From Catonia carolina (taxonomy: Eukaryota > Arthropoda > Insecta > Hemiptera > Achilidae), in NCBI GenBank assembly GCA_035578175.1, contig JAQMRL010000003.1, positions 90,684,469 to 90,748,468 of the forward strand: a stretch of DNA of 64,000 nucleotides, written 5' to 3'. Position numbers and translations under genes: made by a program. A model generated the notes under the pieces. That model was given only the letters and a program-made list of their open reading frames with translations. It did not search any database and was not told the DNA's origin. Positions 11,577 through 21,167 of this stretch are shown here, one piece after another (position 1 is the stretch's first letter; each line of letters begins with the position of its first letter).

Positions 11577-11588
11577 CGACTACGACTT
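11577..11588. repeat. Target-site duplication, right copy
   Basis: CGACTACGACTT matches the left copy at 6905. The sequence continues AAAC, so the priming nick lay at a TT/AAA junction, in keeping with endonucleases of this class. Confidence 0.88.
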
Positions 11589-11705
11589 AAACTAATAAAA
11601 ATATTTACCTAATAAAAGTTTTGGAAACAATATAGCACATTTTCAATTTTTAGATCGTTACCGACAACAAATTAATTGCGGAAGTGTATCCAGTAGTAGT
11701 GTTTT

Positions 11706-12378
11706 AAATGTTTTTAAATGCCGATCCTGAAATTGCAACTCGAAAGATACAAAACTATTTACGCCTGATAGAGTCATGGTTAAACTTTGGAAAATTAAAA
11801 TTAATGAAAACAAATCGCAACAAATGACGTTTACTCTTAGACGACAAAACTGTCCAACCGTTTACATTAATAATATTCCTCTGCCTCACACTACTCAAAC
11901 ACACTATTTAGGCTTACACTTAGACAGAAAACTTACATGGAACGCACATGTTACACACACACGCCACAAACTCAAAACACGCTTCTATCAATTGAAACGC
12001 TTACTCGATAGTCGTTCTAAATTAAACATGTCACACAAATTACCAATCTACAAGACAGTCTTAAGACCAATCTGGACTTATGGAGTTCAACTTTGGGGAT
12101 CTGCTAAACCTTCACACACGAAACGTACACAAGCGATTCAGAACAAGATTCTACGAACGATAACGCAATGCCCCTTTCACATCACAAACTCAATGTTGCA
12201 CAAGGACTTACAAATCCCATACGTAATTATTGATCTTGCAAAACAACTATAAAAGACGGTGCATGACAAATTTGAATTACATGACAACCCTCTCATACAC
12301 AACATGTACACTTGGGCGATACCAAGTGCTCAGCGCAGACGTTTGAAGCGCCTCTGGCTAAGAGATCTTCTTGGCTAA
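11706..12378 (+). pseudogene. Jockey ORF2 C-terminal fragment (5'-truncated)
   Basis: Sequence just downstream of an RT catalytic box begins near 11710 and reads DPEIATRKIQNYLRLIESW. A one-base deletion at about 11779-11782 shifts the frame into the run from 11776, which carries HYLGLHLDRKLTW, PIWTYGVQLWGSA and the closing region. A TAA at 12250-12252 interrupts the frame, which then stays open through DKFELHDNP and RRRLKRLWLRDLLG to the natural stop at 12376-12378. The copy therefore has one frameshift and one nonsense mutation. It belongs to a different subfamily from the neighbouring element on the opposite strand. The 3' trailer probably ends at the short A-run near 12500; no target duplication was found. 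Confidence 0.85.
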
Positions 12379-13605
12379 CTGTAAGACTGTGATGACTGGA
12401 CGCTCCTTCAAGTAAATCAAGTTTTCGAACATTAGCTTCACATTTAGAAATTGTTGTTTTAATATAATAACATATACTAAATTTCAATTAAAAGTGTCAA
12501 AAAAATACTCTTCGAGAATCAAATATTCGGCCTTGCATTTCAAGTAAATCCAGCTCTCTAACAACTGAATTTACTTTTTTTGTAAAAATAATTCTCAAAA
12601 TTGCATTCAAATTTATTTTACAGAGAAAGTGTACAAGGTACAATAAAAAAATAAATTTATGATTTAAGTATTGTATCAGTTGTTTAGTTTGGCAGTAATT
12701 TACAGTCAATCATATCAAAATTACTCATATTTGATCAAAATTTCACTCTAATTGTTTTCGTAAAATAATTAGGTAATAACGTAATTAAAATACATCTGGT
12801 TTTCCTAGAATATTAATTCTATTTTAATGGATATATCATGAAATTTTATGAAAACGGCAGTACTATAGCGTTAATTTAAATTGAAATCCCGTGAGAAAAT
12901 TAGTGTTTATCATTTCTGTTTATTGTGGAGAAATAGATGATAAAATGATAAATTTGTTTTCTATATGATAAAATAATAAAAGGATGTGACACGCAGTAAT
13001 GTAACGAAAATATTTATTGTATATTAGAGGTGGTCTTTTATTGCACGGACCGACTTCATCCTATACGTTTTGAATTTAAATAGGGTCTTTATTTACAATA
13101 AAGGTTAAAAAGTCAGTCTGACCTTCAAATAATGGCTTCAGTGATATACCATACAGAATAATATAATGGCCAGTAAAAGAAGAAACGATCAGAAAATTAA
13201 AACTTCATTAAATTATAAACAAAAGATTTATTACAATAACGTTTTAACCATTAATGAATAGTATTTAAACAAACATCAGAAACGTCAGACATACAAATAG
13301 AAGCAAAGGAATTACATAAAATTTTATATTATGTAATTAACAGGCTGTAGATTTACATGGATGAATGGCAATGGAGGTATGTCACACACTTACGTTTTAT
13401 TAGTATTACCGAACATATAGATGTAAGAAATATGTAATAATATTTAAAAGAAGTAACGTTCGTTTGTTTGCCTTTACGAAGTGATCTCAGAAACAATTCA
13501 TCCGAGTTCAAAAATTCTTACACTACTGAAAAACTTGGAGCTTTGCGAGTAACATAGGCTACATAGGATTATGAAATTTTTAAGTTTTGGAGAAATTGTG
13601 ATATA
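12379..13605. other. Unannotated A+T-rich stretch
   Basis: About the first 120 bp may be the 3' trailer of the jockey fragment. Beyond that nothing is recognised. The two short minus-strand frames share a brief VR-x-LDLLE translation, too short to support a gene. Confidence 0.35.
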
Positions 13606-14290
13606 AAAAAATCTGGCTTGAAACACTCATAAGACTTTCTCTTGCCGACGTAAATAATGAAAAACGTAACCAAATTTTAATTATGAGTGAATTACCCTAA
13701 ATAAAATTTAACCACTTTACTGATTTTGATGAGCAAAATACGGAAAATCACTAATTAATGCTAAAATGAGCTTGGTAGAGAATAAACTGTTGGATTAAAA
13801 GTTTTAGGTTTTTTAATTTTCTACAACGTTTATTATGAACGCGTTTGATCTAAAACGGATATTAATGCCGCAAAGTTTAAAAACACATTTTTACTACGAG
13901 AGCACAGTCCCTCTATGTAACTTCAGAAGACGTGCTGCATACTCCATTTTAGAGAGCACAAAAATGCAGTAAATGAGGTAATTTTAAACAAAATCAAGGG
14001 TGCTGTTTTTGAGAAAATCATAAAAAGTAAATATTTCTTGAATAAACTTACTCCGGTTGACCGGTTCTGATAAAAATTCTCGTGCCGAGTTTCCATGTAG
14101 TACGCGATCCCATCAACTTCGTACAATCTCCAATTTTTTAGATATTTTGTTTACACACGCGTGCGCGCGTGCACACACACACACACACAACAATCAGTGA
14201 AAACGTATTATTTCCGTTTGGGAATCTTCAGTGAAAAGTCGGCATGAAAATAATTTCTTTAGCCTATATTTCAGTAGAACAAAAGAAAAT
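13606..14290 (-). mobile_element. RepB repeat, copy 2, divergent
   Basis: The minus strand shows the RepB 3' end at low coordinates: the complement of AGTGTTTCA..CCAGATTTTT, then ACTTTCTCTTGCC at 13634-13646. The interior order agrees with other copies: the GTTGACCGGTTCTGATAAAAAT block near 14055 and an AC/GC alternating tract at 14153-14190. The opposite end near 14280 is only loosely preserved. Many substitutions and deletions mark it as older than the copies at 21 and 61 kb. Confidence 0.7.
14153..14190. repeat. Alternating purine-pyrimidine tract
   Basis: About 38 bp of almost unbroken CA/CG alternation with a GCGCGCG-type core. It occupies the microsatellite position of RepB copy 2. Confidence 0.85.
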
Positions 14291-15112
14291 AAGTTTAGTT
14301 ATCAGTCAACTAAAGACACATCATGACAATGGAGTGTTGATTATTTTGGTCTTATATCAAGGTTTCCAGAAACCACATTCGTAAAACAACTGCTAAACTT
14401 CTTCAGGTGCCTATCCGTTCCAAATGTTAGGGACCATCATAGTGAGTTCTAATATTATTACATTGAAAATTATTACGGGTAGTGGTAAAAATATATACAT
14501 AAAAGATTTTCATTTCACCGTTTTCCGAAAGGTCAAACCTTAAAAAAGCACGGCAAAATACTTTTTTCATTTTTCCAGAATATTAACTATAAATATTTGT
14601 AATAACAGTAGGCTTGACTGTTAGAATTTCACAACCATTTGATGTTCCTAGAAGTAGTCTGCCATATATCATGTATTTATTTATATACATTAAAGAATTG
14701 TATAAAAAAAATTTAATACATATTGTGATCATCTAAAGACAATTTATTTACTTAAATTGCTTTCGAAAAATGGTAGTTAATAATTTCATATTTTGCTTAC
14801 ACTCCATTACAATTTTTTGTTATGATTATTATTCTCGCTGTTATTATTATAGTACGCAAAACATAATAATTATTGTAACCCAATATTAGTCTTCAATGTA
14901 GAAGGGAGAATTTAAAAAAACTGGTGTTTTTAGCACCGGTGACGTCATTTGCTAGTGACGGTATGTACTCATAACGGCCGGCCATGCACGTGACCCCTAC
15001 CGTCTCTTCTATTTACCGTGGTTAATTTCACACAAGTCCCAAAAATTACAGTTTCGTACACTTGATGTAGGAAATGATTTTCATATCTTACTTCATTCTC
15101 TTGAGAACCTTA
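14291..15112. other. Unannotated stretch with a small G+C-richer island
   Basis: Mostly featureless. At 14925-15010 the composition rises and several binding-site-like palindromes cluster (separate entry). Confidence 0.35.
14940..14992. promoter_or_regulatory. Cluster of CRE-like and E-box-like palindromes
   Basis: TGACGTCA (14940-14947) is a perfect CRE consensus, GGCCGGCC lies at 14976-14983 and CACGTG (14987-14992) is an E-box. They stand in a short G+C-rich island 120 bp from a transposon. No transcription unit is visible, so a regulatory role is only a possibility. Confidence 0.25.
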
Positions 15113-15895
15113 TAACGGGTGTTTTATTAAGGACGCAACCCTGATTATAAGAAGATAGAAGTAATACATCGGTAAATTTTCTGTCCCCCAATCGGTATGT
15201 TGGCGACAGTGTACTCAAGGCCAACTACCTAAGAAAATTAAAATGCTACAGTCAAGTATTAGTGTGGCGACAGCAGTCGTTTGGTTATATTGTGTCAGCA
15301 ATGGTTTTTCCAAGGAACAACTAAACATAATACACGATACGATATGATGGTTTGATGGTCTGTAGCTTTCAGTTCATGAGTTACGCCAACGCGATAAGGA
15401 TGCAAATGTAACATTTTCGTAGCTCTGAAAACAGTAGTTAATGTTAGCGATTTTTAGGTGATCGAGTCAAACGATTTTTTAAATCTTCGAGAACTTCTGC
15501 GGTTAACTTTGTTGGCTGGCGAGATGGTTTCTCATCGAGTACACTCCCAGTTCTACGAAATTTATTTATAAAACGCAATATTGACGATTTATTCGGAATG
15601 GCAGAACGGGGAAATTTCAACTGAAACTTATCTTGCACACATTTGTAAGATTTACTCGCTATGTAAGTCTCTACAATAAACACACGTTCTTCCTTGGAAA
15701 AAACCATTGCTGACACACTATAACGAAACGACTGCTGTCACCACACTAATGCTTGACTGGAACATTTTAACTGTCTTAGGTAGTTGGCCTTGAGTACACT
15801 GTTGCCAACATACCGATAGGAGGACAGAAAATTTACCGATGTATTACTTCTATCTTCTTATAATCAGGGTTGCGCTCTTAATAAAACACCCGTTA
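15113..15895 (-). mobile_element. Tc1/mariner-superfamily element with ~200-bp inverted repeats, internally deleted
   Basis: The element runs from 15115 to 15893 (ACGGGTGTTTTATTAAG ... CTTAATAAAACACCCGT) with TA on each side (15113-15114 and 15894-15895), the target choice of this superfamily. The inverted repeats extend about 200 bp each (15115 to about 15320, about 15690 to 15893) and differ by few bases. The transposase frame starts inside the right-hand repeat. The catalytic part is missing, so this copy cannot move on its own and would depend on a full transposase elsewhere. Confidence 0.85.
15444..15716 (-). pseudogene. Transposase N-terminal DNA-binding domain (DUF4817-like), truncated
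   Basis: The 90-codon frame starts MSAMVFSKEERVFIVETY and contains the helix-turn-helix pattern with KSSILRFINKFRRTGSV and a basic proline-containing linker. This fits the DUF4817 helix-turn-helix found at the start of insect Tc1/mariner-type transposases, which binds the inverted repeats. The frame stops after KNR at 15444. In another frame downstream, at about 15440-15350, the typical RATKMLHLHPYRVGVTHELK follows, so a frameshift lies near 15440. The sequence then runs straight into the left inverted repeat. The DDE/D catalytic domain is deleted. Confidence 0.8.
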
Positions 15896-16683
15896 TTTGG
15901 CATCTGAACAGTTCATGGAACCTTCACCATTCGTCTGTACCGCCACATCTCAAGCGCCTCTAGTTTCCTTGTGATGACTTTATCCAAAGTCTAGTACAAG
16001 GATAATCTATAGTGTAATAATCTACAGTTAGACCTAATTTATTTAAAAATTTAAAATTTTCTTCTAAATTGTACCTACTAATTGCATTATTAAACAGACT
16101 GTAAATAACAAAATAAATCAACATCAAGCGTTTTAAGCTAGTAATTAATAATAATGTGGAAGTTACCACATTAAGCAGGCATGAATATTAAATGCAGCAT
16201 CCTAGATGAACTGTACATTTAGGTTAAGACCTATTACTTGTTCTAAATTAGTAACCTACATAAATTGTATACAGTCAATTCAGGTTGACAGACAACCACG
16301 TAACTTAAGTAATGTTCTGTGTATTCATATCGTAGAGTGATTACTATAATGTACATAACGTCAATCACTGCTTTTGAATGTTTCCATTAAACGAGAACAC
16401 TACAGAAAATCCCATTCATATTTCCCTTAAAAATGAATTAAAAATTTAAGTAAATCCTGTTTCCTTTCTCTCATTATGTATAATTCTGTGTATTAAACAT
16501 GATTAATCAAAAATCCATTTTGGTATTTCACATTAAAAATCCATTAATATGTCAAGCAGATTGTTATTACATGATTGATACAATCGATTATGATAAAATT
16601 TAACAGTAACTATACCCTTAAACATGCTTATTTCTAAAATATTGACTTTCAAAAATAGGCTTAACAAAACCGAACTGTGCTTT
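15896..16683. other. Unannotated A+T-rich stretch
   Basis: A 69-codon minus-strand frame has no recognisable content. Confidence 0.35.
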
Positions 16684-16760
16684 CATGGCGTCGTGGTCAA
16701 CGTACTGGACAACAAAGTGGAAAATCTTGGATTTGATTCTCGATTATAGTCTGATTATTA
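16684..16760 (+). repeat. tRNA-like SINE head, degenerate
   Basis: An A-box-like TGGCGTCGTGGTCAACG (16686 on) and a B-box-like GGATTTGATTCTCG (16729-16742) have internal pol III promoter spacing. The B box resembles those of the SINEs at 30.5 and 52.3 kb. Confidence 0.45.
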
Positions 16761-16872
16761 TAAAACAATCAAAATCACCGTTTCATAACCCGCATTAGTA
16801 GTTAAATACTACTTAATAAACAAAATAATAAGTGGTAGAAAATGCCAAATGGAAGAGATAAACATAATTTGT

Positions 16873-17771
16873 ACTTTCTCTTACCTAAACGAATGTATAG
16901 TAAAGAAAGTAGTGTTTTCATGTCAATTTTTCGAAATCGAGTTTTCACCGAATCTACACGTTTTCAGACCCCTGAACCCAAAAACATGTTTTAGCGATTG
17001 GTCTGTGTTTGTGTTAATAGAATATCTCGATAACAAAACATTGTAAGAACTTGAAACTTGAAATTTAAGTTAGATACTAGGCCTACTACAGGACCCGATA
17101 CGAACATTTTTATCAAAGTCGGTCAACTGGGAGTAGTAGTTTATTCGTGTCATTTTTCAATTTTTGCGATTTTCTCAAAAACGGCTCCTACGATATTTTT
17201 TTAAAAATTGCCTCATTTTTTTTTTTTTATTAAGTGATGATGCCTACATAAGACTTGGGCTTGTGCGTAGGTAATTATATGTGGTGATTTACCATGTCTG
17301 CTAAAATTCTTGGTGAGGCTGGTTTTTCGTAAAAAAAATGTTTGTTTTTTTAAGATTGCGACTTTAATATGCGTTTAGCGCAAAAATGTATATAGTAATA
17401 GTTGTAGAAAATTTAAAACCCTACTTTACTTTTAATTCAAACATTTTTCTGCATAACGCTTAGTTTAGCGGTAATAAGTAAATTTTTCTTTATCACGAAA
17501 ACGTGTAAAAAATTGATTTTTTGAAAGATTTAAAGATATAAATTTTGTTTTTCTCTACAGAGTTTAGTATAGCGTGAAAGAGTGATTTTCCGTATTTTTA
17601 AGCCAAACTGAGGTTGATTTTCATTTTGCGTTTTTCACTCATGATTAAAATAAGGTTATTTTTTGAGGTTAGTTTTTGTTTATTTCTAAAGTTTTATTAT
17701 AACTAATGTTAGGTTATATTGTTAATTATTTGCATTGGCAAGAGAAAGTGAGTGTTTCACACCAGATTTTT
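16873..17771 (+). mobile_element. RepB repeat, copy 3, with a nested SINE
   Basis: The copy starts with ACTTTCTCTTACC (16873-16885). GGCAAGAGAAAGT lies at 17737-17749, followed by the family's terminal GAGTGTTTCACACCAGATTTTT. The TG tract is short here. The first internal repeat unit is present; much of the second is deleted. At 17216-17293 a minus-strand SINE tail replaces about 38 bp found in the 21-kb copy. The 65-codon frame at 16849 is repeat sequence, not a gene. Confidence 0.85.
17216..17293 (-). repeat. SINE 3' tail nested in RepB
   Basis: On the minus strand the sequence matches the tail of the SINE at about 30550-30610 over some 60 bp (TTACNTACGCAC, AAG-CTTATGTAGG, ATCACT-AATAA blocks). 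It ends in a run of about 13 A (T-run 17216-17228), consistent with an A-tailed retroposon inserted into RepB. Confidence 0.75.
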
Positions 17772-18774
17772 CAACTATCACTTAATATATTTATATTTTT
17801 TAAGAACGTTAATTCCTAGCTAGTATAAAATATTAATTTAGTTTTAACGTATAACCCAAATAAGAGGTGTATTTCTAAAGAGAGTAGTATACAGGCGTAC
17901 AACCACAGACAGTTGGCATAAAACACCTGTGTTGCATAAGCAGACAATATTTTAAAACACAATAGTTTATATGTTAACTATTTGACTAATTTATTGTTGG
18001 AGAATTCACTTTTATGTCCAGAAGGATTGCCAGAAAATTTAATGCAATTTTTTAACAATATGACCTCTATTAAATTAATTTTCGTTTTAATCTCAGATAT
18101 TAGTGTATTGTAGAAAGGTAGTAAGTTTCGGTATAATTTTAAAAGAGTCCAATAAATGACCGCAAATAAGTATATGTTTTCCTGTAAATCAATACCACTA
18201 ATTCAAACAAGTTATACTCTGAATTTTTTTAAAAATTGATAAAACATAATAATTATTTCTTTTGGAAAGTAATAGTTCAGGTTGCACAACTCTATGTTAC
18301 AAATGTATTACTACTATTCGCATTAGTCAAACTTTGAAATTAAACACCCGCTTTTTTAAGTATTTTTTTATGTTATGAATAAATTCAGTATATTTTAAAA
18401 GAGTCAATGTCAGATAATTCTAGTACGGTTACAGTGATAAAAAATTTAGGCTAAGTTTATATTTGGTTACATATTTTTAGGACTGGCATATTGACAATTA
18501 CTTTTTCGATCTGGAGATAGCTTAAAATATTCGAACTTCAATCGCATACTAAGTTATATTTATTTATGTACACTCATTTCAAAGATAAATTTACTTTTTA
18601 AAACCTTAGATTGAAAAATAAATTTTACCAAAATATGAAACAATATTTTTATTGGTGGTCAATATAAGCAAACGTAATTTTCACTGCACTACTTAAAAAT
18701 TTTGAATGTAATTTACGAGGGATCAATAGTAAACGAGAGAAATTGGTGTGAATAATAACCCATTTATTCATTGA
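17772..18774. other. Unannotated A+T-rich stretch
   Basis: Nothing recognised on either strand. Confidence 0.4.
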
Positions 18775-19400
18775 AAATGAGATATAAATTATTTTCTGGC
18801 GTAATCTCTGGCAACATACAGACATTTATCTCACCTTTCTGTGAGCTTTCTGATATCAGCGTGATAGAAATCTCTATCGTGTTGTTTTAACCATTCGTAT
18901 ATACAGCTTTTTGACCGCTTCGTTTTTGTTGAAAATCTGGCCAGGTAATACATTTTTAAGCAAGCTGAACAAATGGAACCGGATAAGACAAGATTTGGGA
19001 TGTAAGGCGTGCATGGCAACGGGCCCCACCCAACTTCTCGAGTATTTCTCTTGTTCTCTGAGTTAGAAAGTGCGTTGTCACGCAAGAGAATTAAGTGAAA
19101 GAGCTCCTTTACGTATTTTGACTAATCGCGGATTCTTCTATTCGAGTGTGTAAAAAAAGTATTCAATGTTCACGTTACATTGAGCATCTAAATAGTTACA
19201 AAAAATAAGTCTTTTGAGATGACGGCCAAAATCACTTTACCGGTTTACGCGTAAGTCTTGAATTATTACTACTTTTTTCTTGGTAACAGAAGGGGAGATT
19301 AGTGACATTTGTTCTAACCAATTGAAACTGTTCCACCCACTTATACACATTACAGTGGTTCAGAAAATTATTACCATCCTGTTTCATCATTTTTTAGTAA
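18775..19400 (-). pseudogene. Mariner transposase remnant, internally deleted
   Basis: The minus strand first gives CNVYKWVEQFQLVRTNVT (about 19370-19310), which matches the mariner helix-turn-helix end (Y-x-W-V-x-x-F-x-x-G-R-T-S-V-T). A large internal part is missing. The C-terminal part follows: LFFV with EYFF, LRDNALSN at about 19085 (cf. H-D-N-A-x-x-H), VGWGPLPCTPYIPNLVLSG (the third catalytic D position, S-P-D-L-A-P-S-D in active elements, is lost) and DRDFYHADIRKLTER. A TGG-to-TGA change stops the frame at about 18833; the conserved continuation DKCLYVARDYA lies beyond it. Frameshifts and stops show a dead copy. Ends and inverted repeats were not found. Confidence 0.72.
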
Positions 19401-19874
19401 ATTTTCACCAGTATTACACCTTCGAATAAGAAAAATATTGTCATTAAACGCTGTTCGTCAAGCTTATACTTTTAGGCAATTTTTTTAAATGAAAACAAAA
19501 GTTTTTGTACAAGTTAATCATGATCAAACTCTTCATTATATTGTTTCCAATGTTGCCAATTTGACCCTCTAAAAGGTTCATTCTCATTGAATAATCTTAT
19601 TTTATCTACATGAATTGTTTCGTTTATTACTGAATGTTCCTCGGCTAAAGTACTTAGTAAATATTTTTCTTATGACCGGTTCTTAATAGAAAAATTAAAA
19701 ATTTGGTTACACACATGGTTATCTTAAAAAAAAATATTACTCTTAGTGGAGATACCTTTCAAAAAATAATAAAAGGTTTACAGGTTCATATATTATAATA
19801 TAATACTCGAAATTATGCTAAACGTTTAAGAAAATAATACGAGTATAAACTAATAAATACGAGTTGAACTAATA
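19401..19874. other. Unannotated A+T-rich stretch
   Basis: Nothing recognised. Confidence 0.35.
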
Positions 19875-20335
19875 AATATATCGGGTGCCCTCGTTTCAGC
19901 CTTAGCATTGAACTATTGTCCGTTAGATTGATCAAAAATTGTTTGTAATACTAAAGCCTCTTTTCGTATATTATATTAAAACGTATTCTTTAATTTGTAG
20001 GGATACAGGGATCTCTGTGAATGTGGTTATTTACCATAACTTACTAGATGCACCCCACAACTGAAAACTGTAAACCCAGACTAGTTTGAAAACGGTTTTG
20101 AATACCAAAAGTTTGTTTTGAAGAGATAATTTTGATGCCGGTCTGAATAGCCAAAAGAATTGTTTGAATTTTAAGTCTAGCTGTTTTCATTTCTGTTGAA
20201 TGTGTTCTATAATTTAGTTGTCCATCTTAAGTATAATCCAAAATATTTAGCTGCGTCTGTGTGTGGAATCTGAGTGTTGTTGAAATACAGTATATGTGTC
20301 ATCAATTTTCATGACGAAGTGTGAGTGTAACGTGT
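19875..20335 (-). pseudogene. Jockey-type RT C-terminal fragment, frameshifted
   Basis: On the minus strand, in shifting frames, the sequence reads VTLTLRHEN (from 20335), YFNNTQIPHTDAAKY, then LKFKQFFWLFRPASKL, SLQNKLLVFKTVFKLVW and FQLWGASSKLW, and near the end MLRLKRGHPI. This is the thumb and C-terminal region that follows motif C in jockey ORF2, in the same order as residues about 720-893 of the intact copy. Several frameshifts, two adjacent TGA codons and an internal deletion make it non-functional. The conserved order supports identity despite the decay. Confidence 0.75.
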
Positions 20336-20519
20336 AAGCTTAAAATAAATATAACGCAAATATTTTAATTAGTAAATACCGAATCAATTTGACTAAAAAC
20401 AAAGGCTCCAATACGCCATTTAAAAGTTGCACTACTTTAGCGCAGAGTTTGGCACGAGAATATTGGTGGAAAAATAAAAGTTTAAGGCATTCAAGGGAAG
20501 ATGGCCAGTCCGCCCAAAA

Positions 20520-21046
20520 TTTCTATTTGGCAACCAAACTAAAGAGCAAGTTAGAGATTTCAAATATTTGGGATGCAGGATTTCCAGTGACATGAGTGAG
20601 AAACTGGCTGAATTCAGCGCTGTATGCGGTTCTATTCGCAGAACAATAGGAAAGAAAACGAGACAGGACACCCAAATGAAATTTTATAGAACAATGGCTG
20701 TACCATTCATAACATATGAGAGAGTGAAACATGGATGTCACTAAAGAGGAACGAATCTCGTATAAAGGCTGCTAAAATGAAATTTTTGCTGGGCGTCAAA
20801 GGTTGTACTCTATTAAATACAGTACATAACGTAACTACATGCGCTGATTTAAATATTCAATCACTGTGTGAAACATTAAGAATATATAAAAAACCTAGTC
20901 CAACCATTTACTTTGCGTGGCAGCCACAGACTTCTTCTACAAGCATGAAAATATATACCTAGAGGTAAGCGAGGCTTGGGACGACCTAAAAAGAGATAGA
21001 TGCCGAAACAGGTTACTGAGCCTAATCTCTGTGATAATATGATGAT
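20520..21046 (+). pseudogene. Non-LTR RT C-terminal fragment with (GAT)n tail
   Basis: The plus strand gives VRDFKYLGCRISSDMSEKL near 20545, GSIRRTIGKKTRQDT and MKFYRTMAVPFITYE. In another frame follow KRNESRIKAAKMKFL, GVKGCTLLNTVHN and DLNIQSLCETL, and finally RGKRGLGRPKKR near 20965. These are the standard C-terminal motifs of one large group of insect non-LTR RTs. At least one frameshift (about 20715-20735) and stops break it. The sequence ends in a short GAT repeat near 21040, a typical microsatellite-like tail of elements that lack poly(A). The clade cannot be settled from this part. Confidence 0.75.
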
Positions 21047-21167
21047 GATGAAAGACCAAATAAAAATCACTACATTTATCAATTGCGGTACAAGAAAGAT
21101 CCTAAGTTCGAAATTTATTACGTAACTATGATGATGATAACAGAAAATTAATATTTCATTAATTTTT

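Noticed and set aside
12293..12709. Two adjacent minus-strand frames sharing VR-x-LDLLE
   Set aside because: The match covers only about eight residues (an 11-base identity) and neither frame has further similarity; not enough for a repeat or gene.
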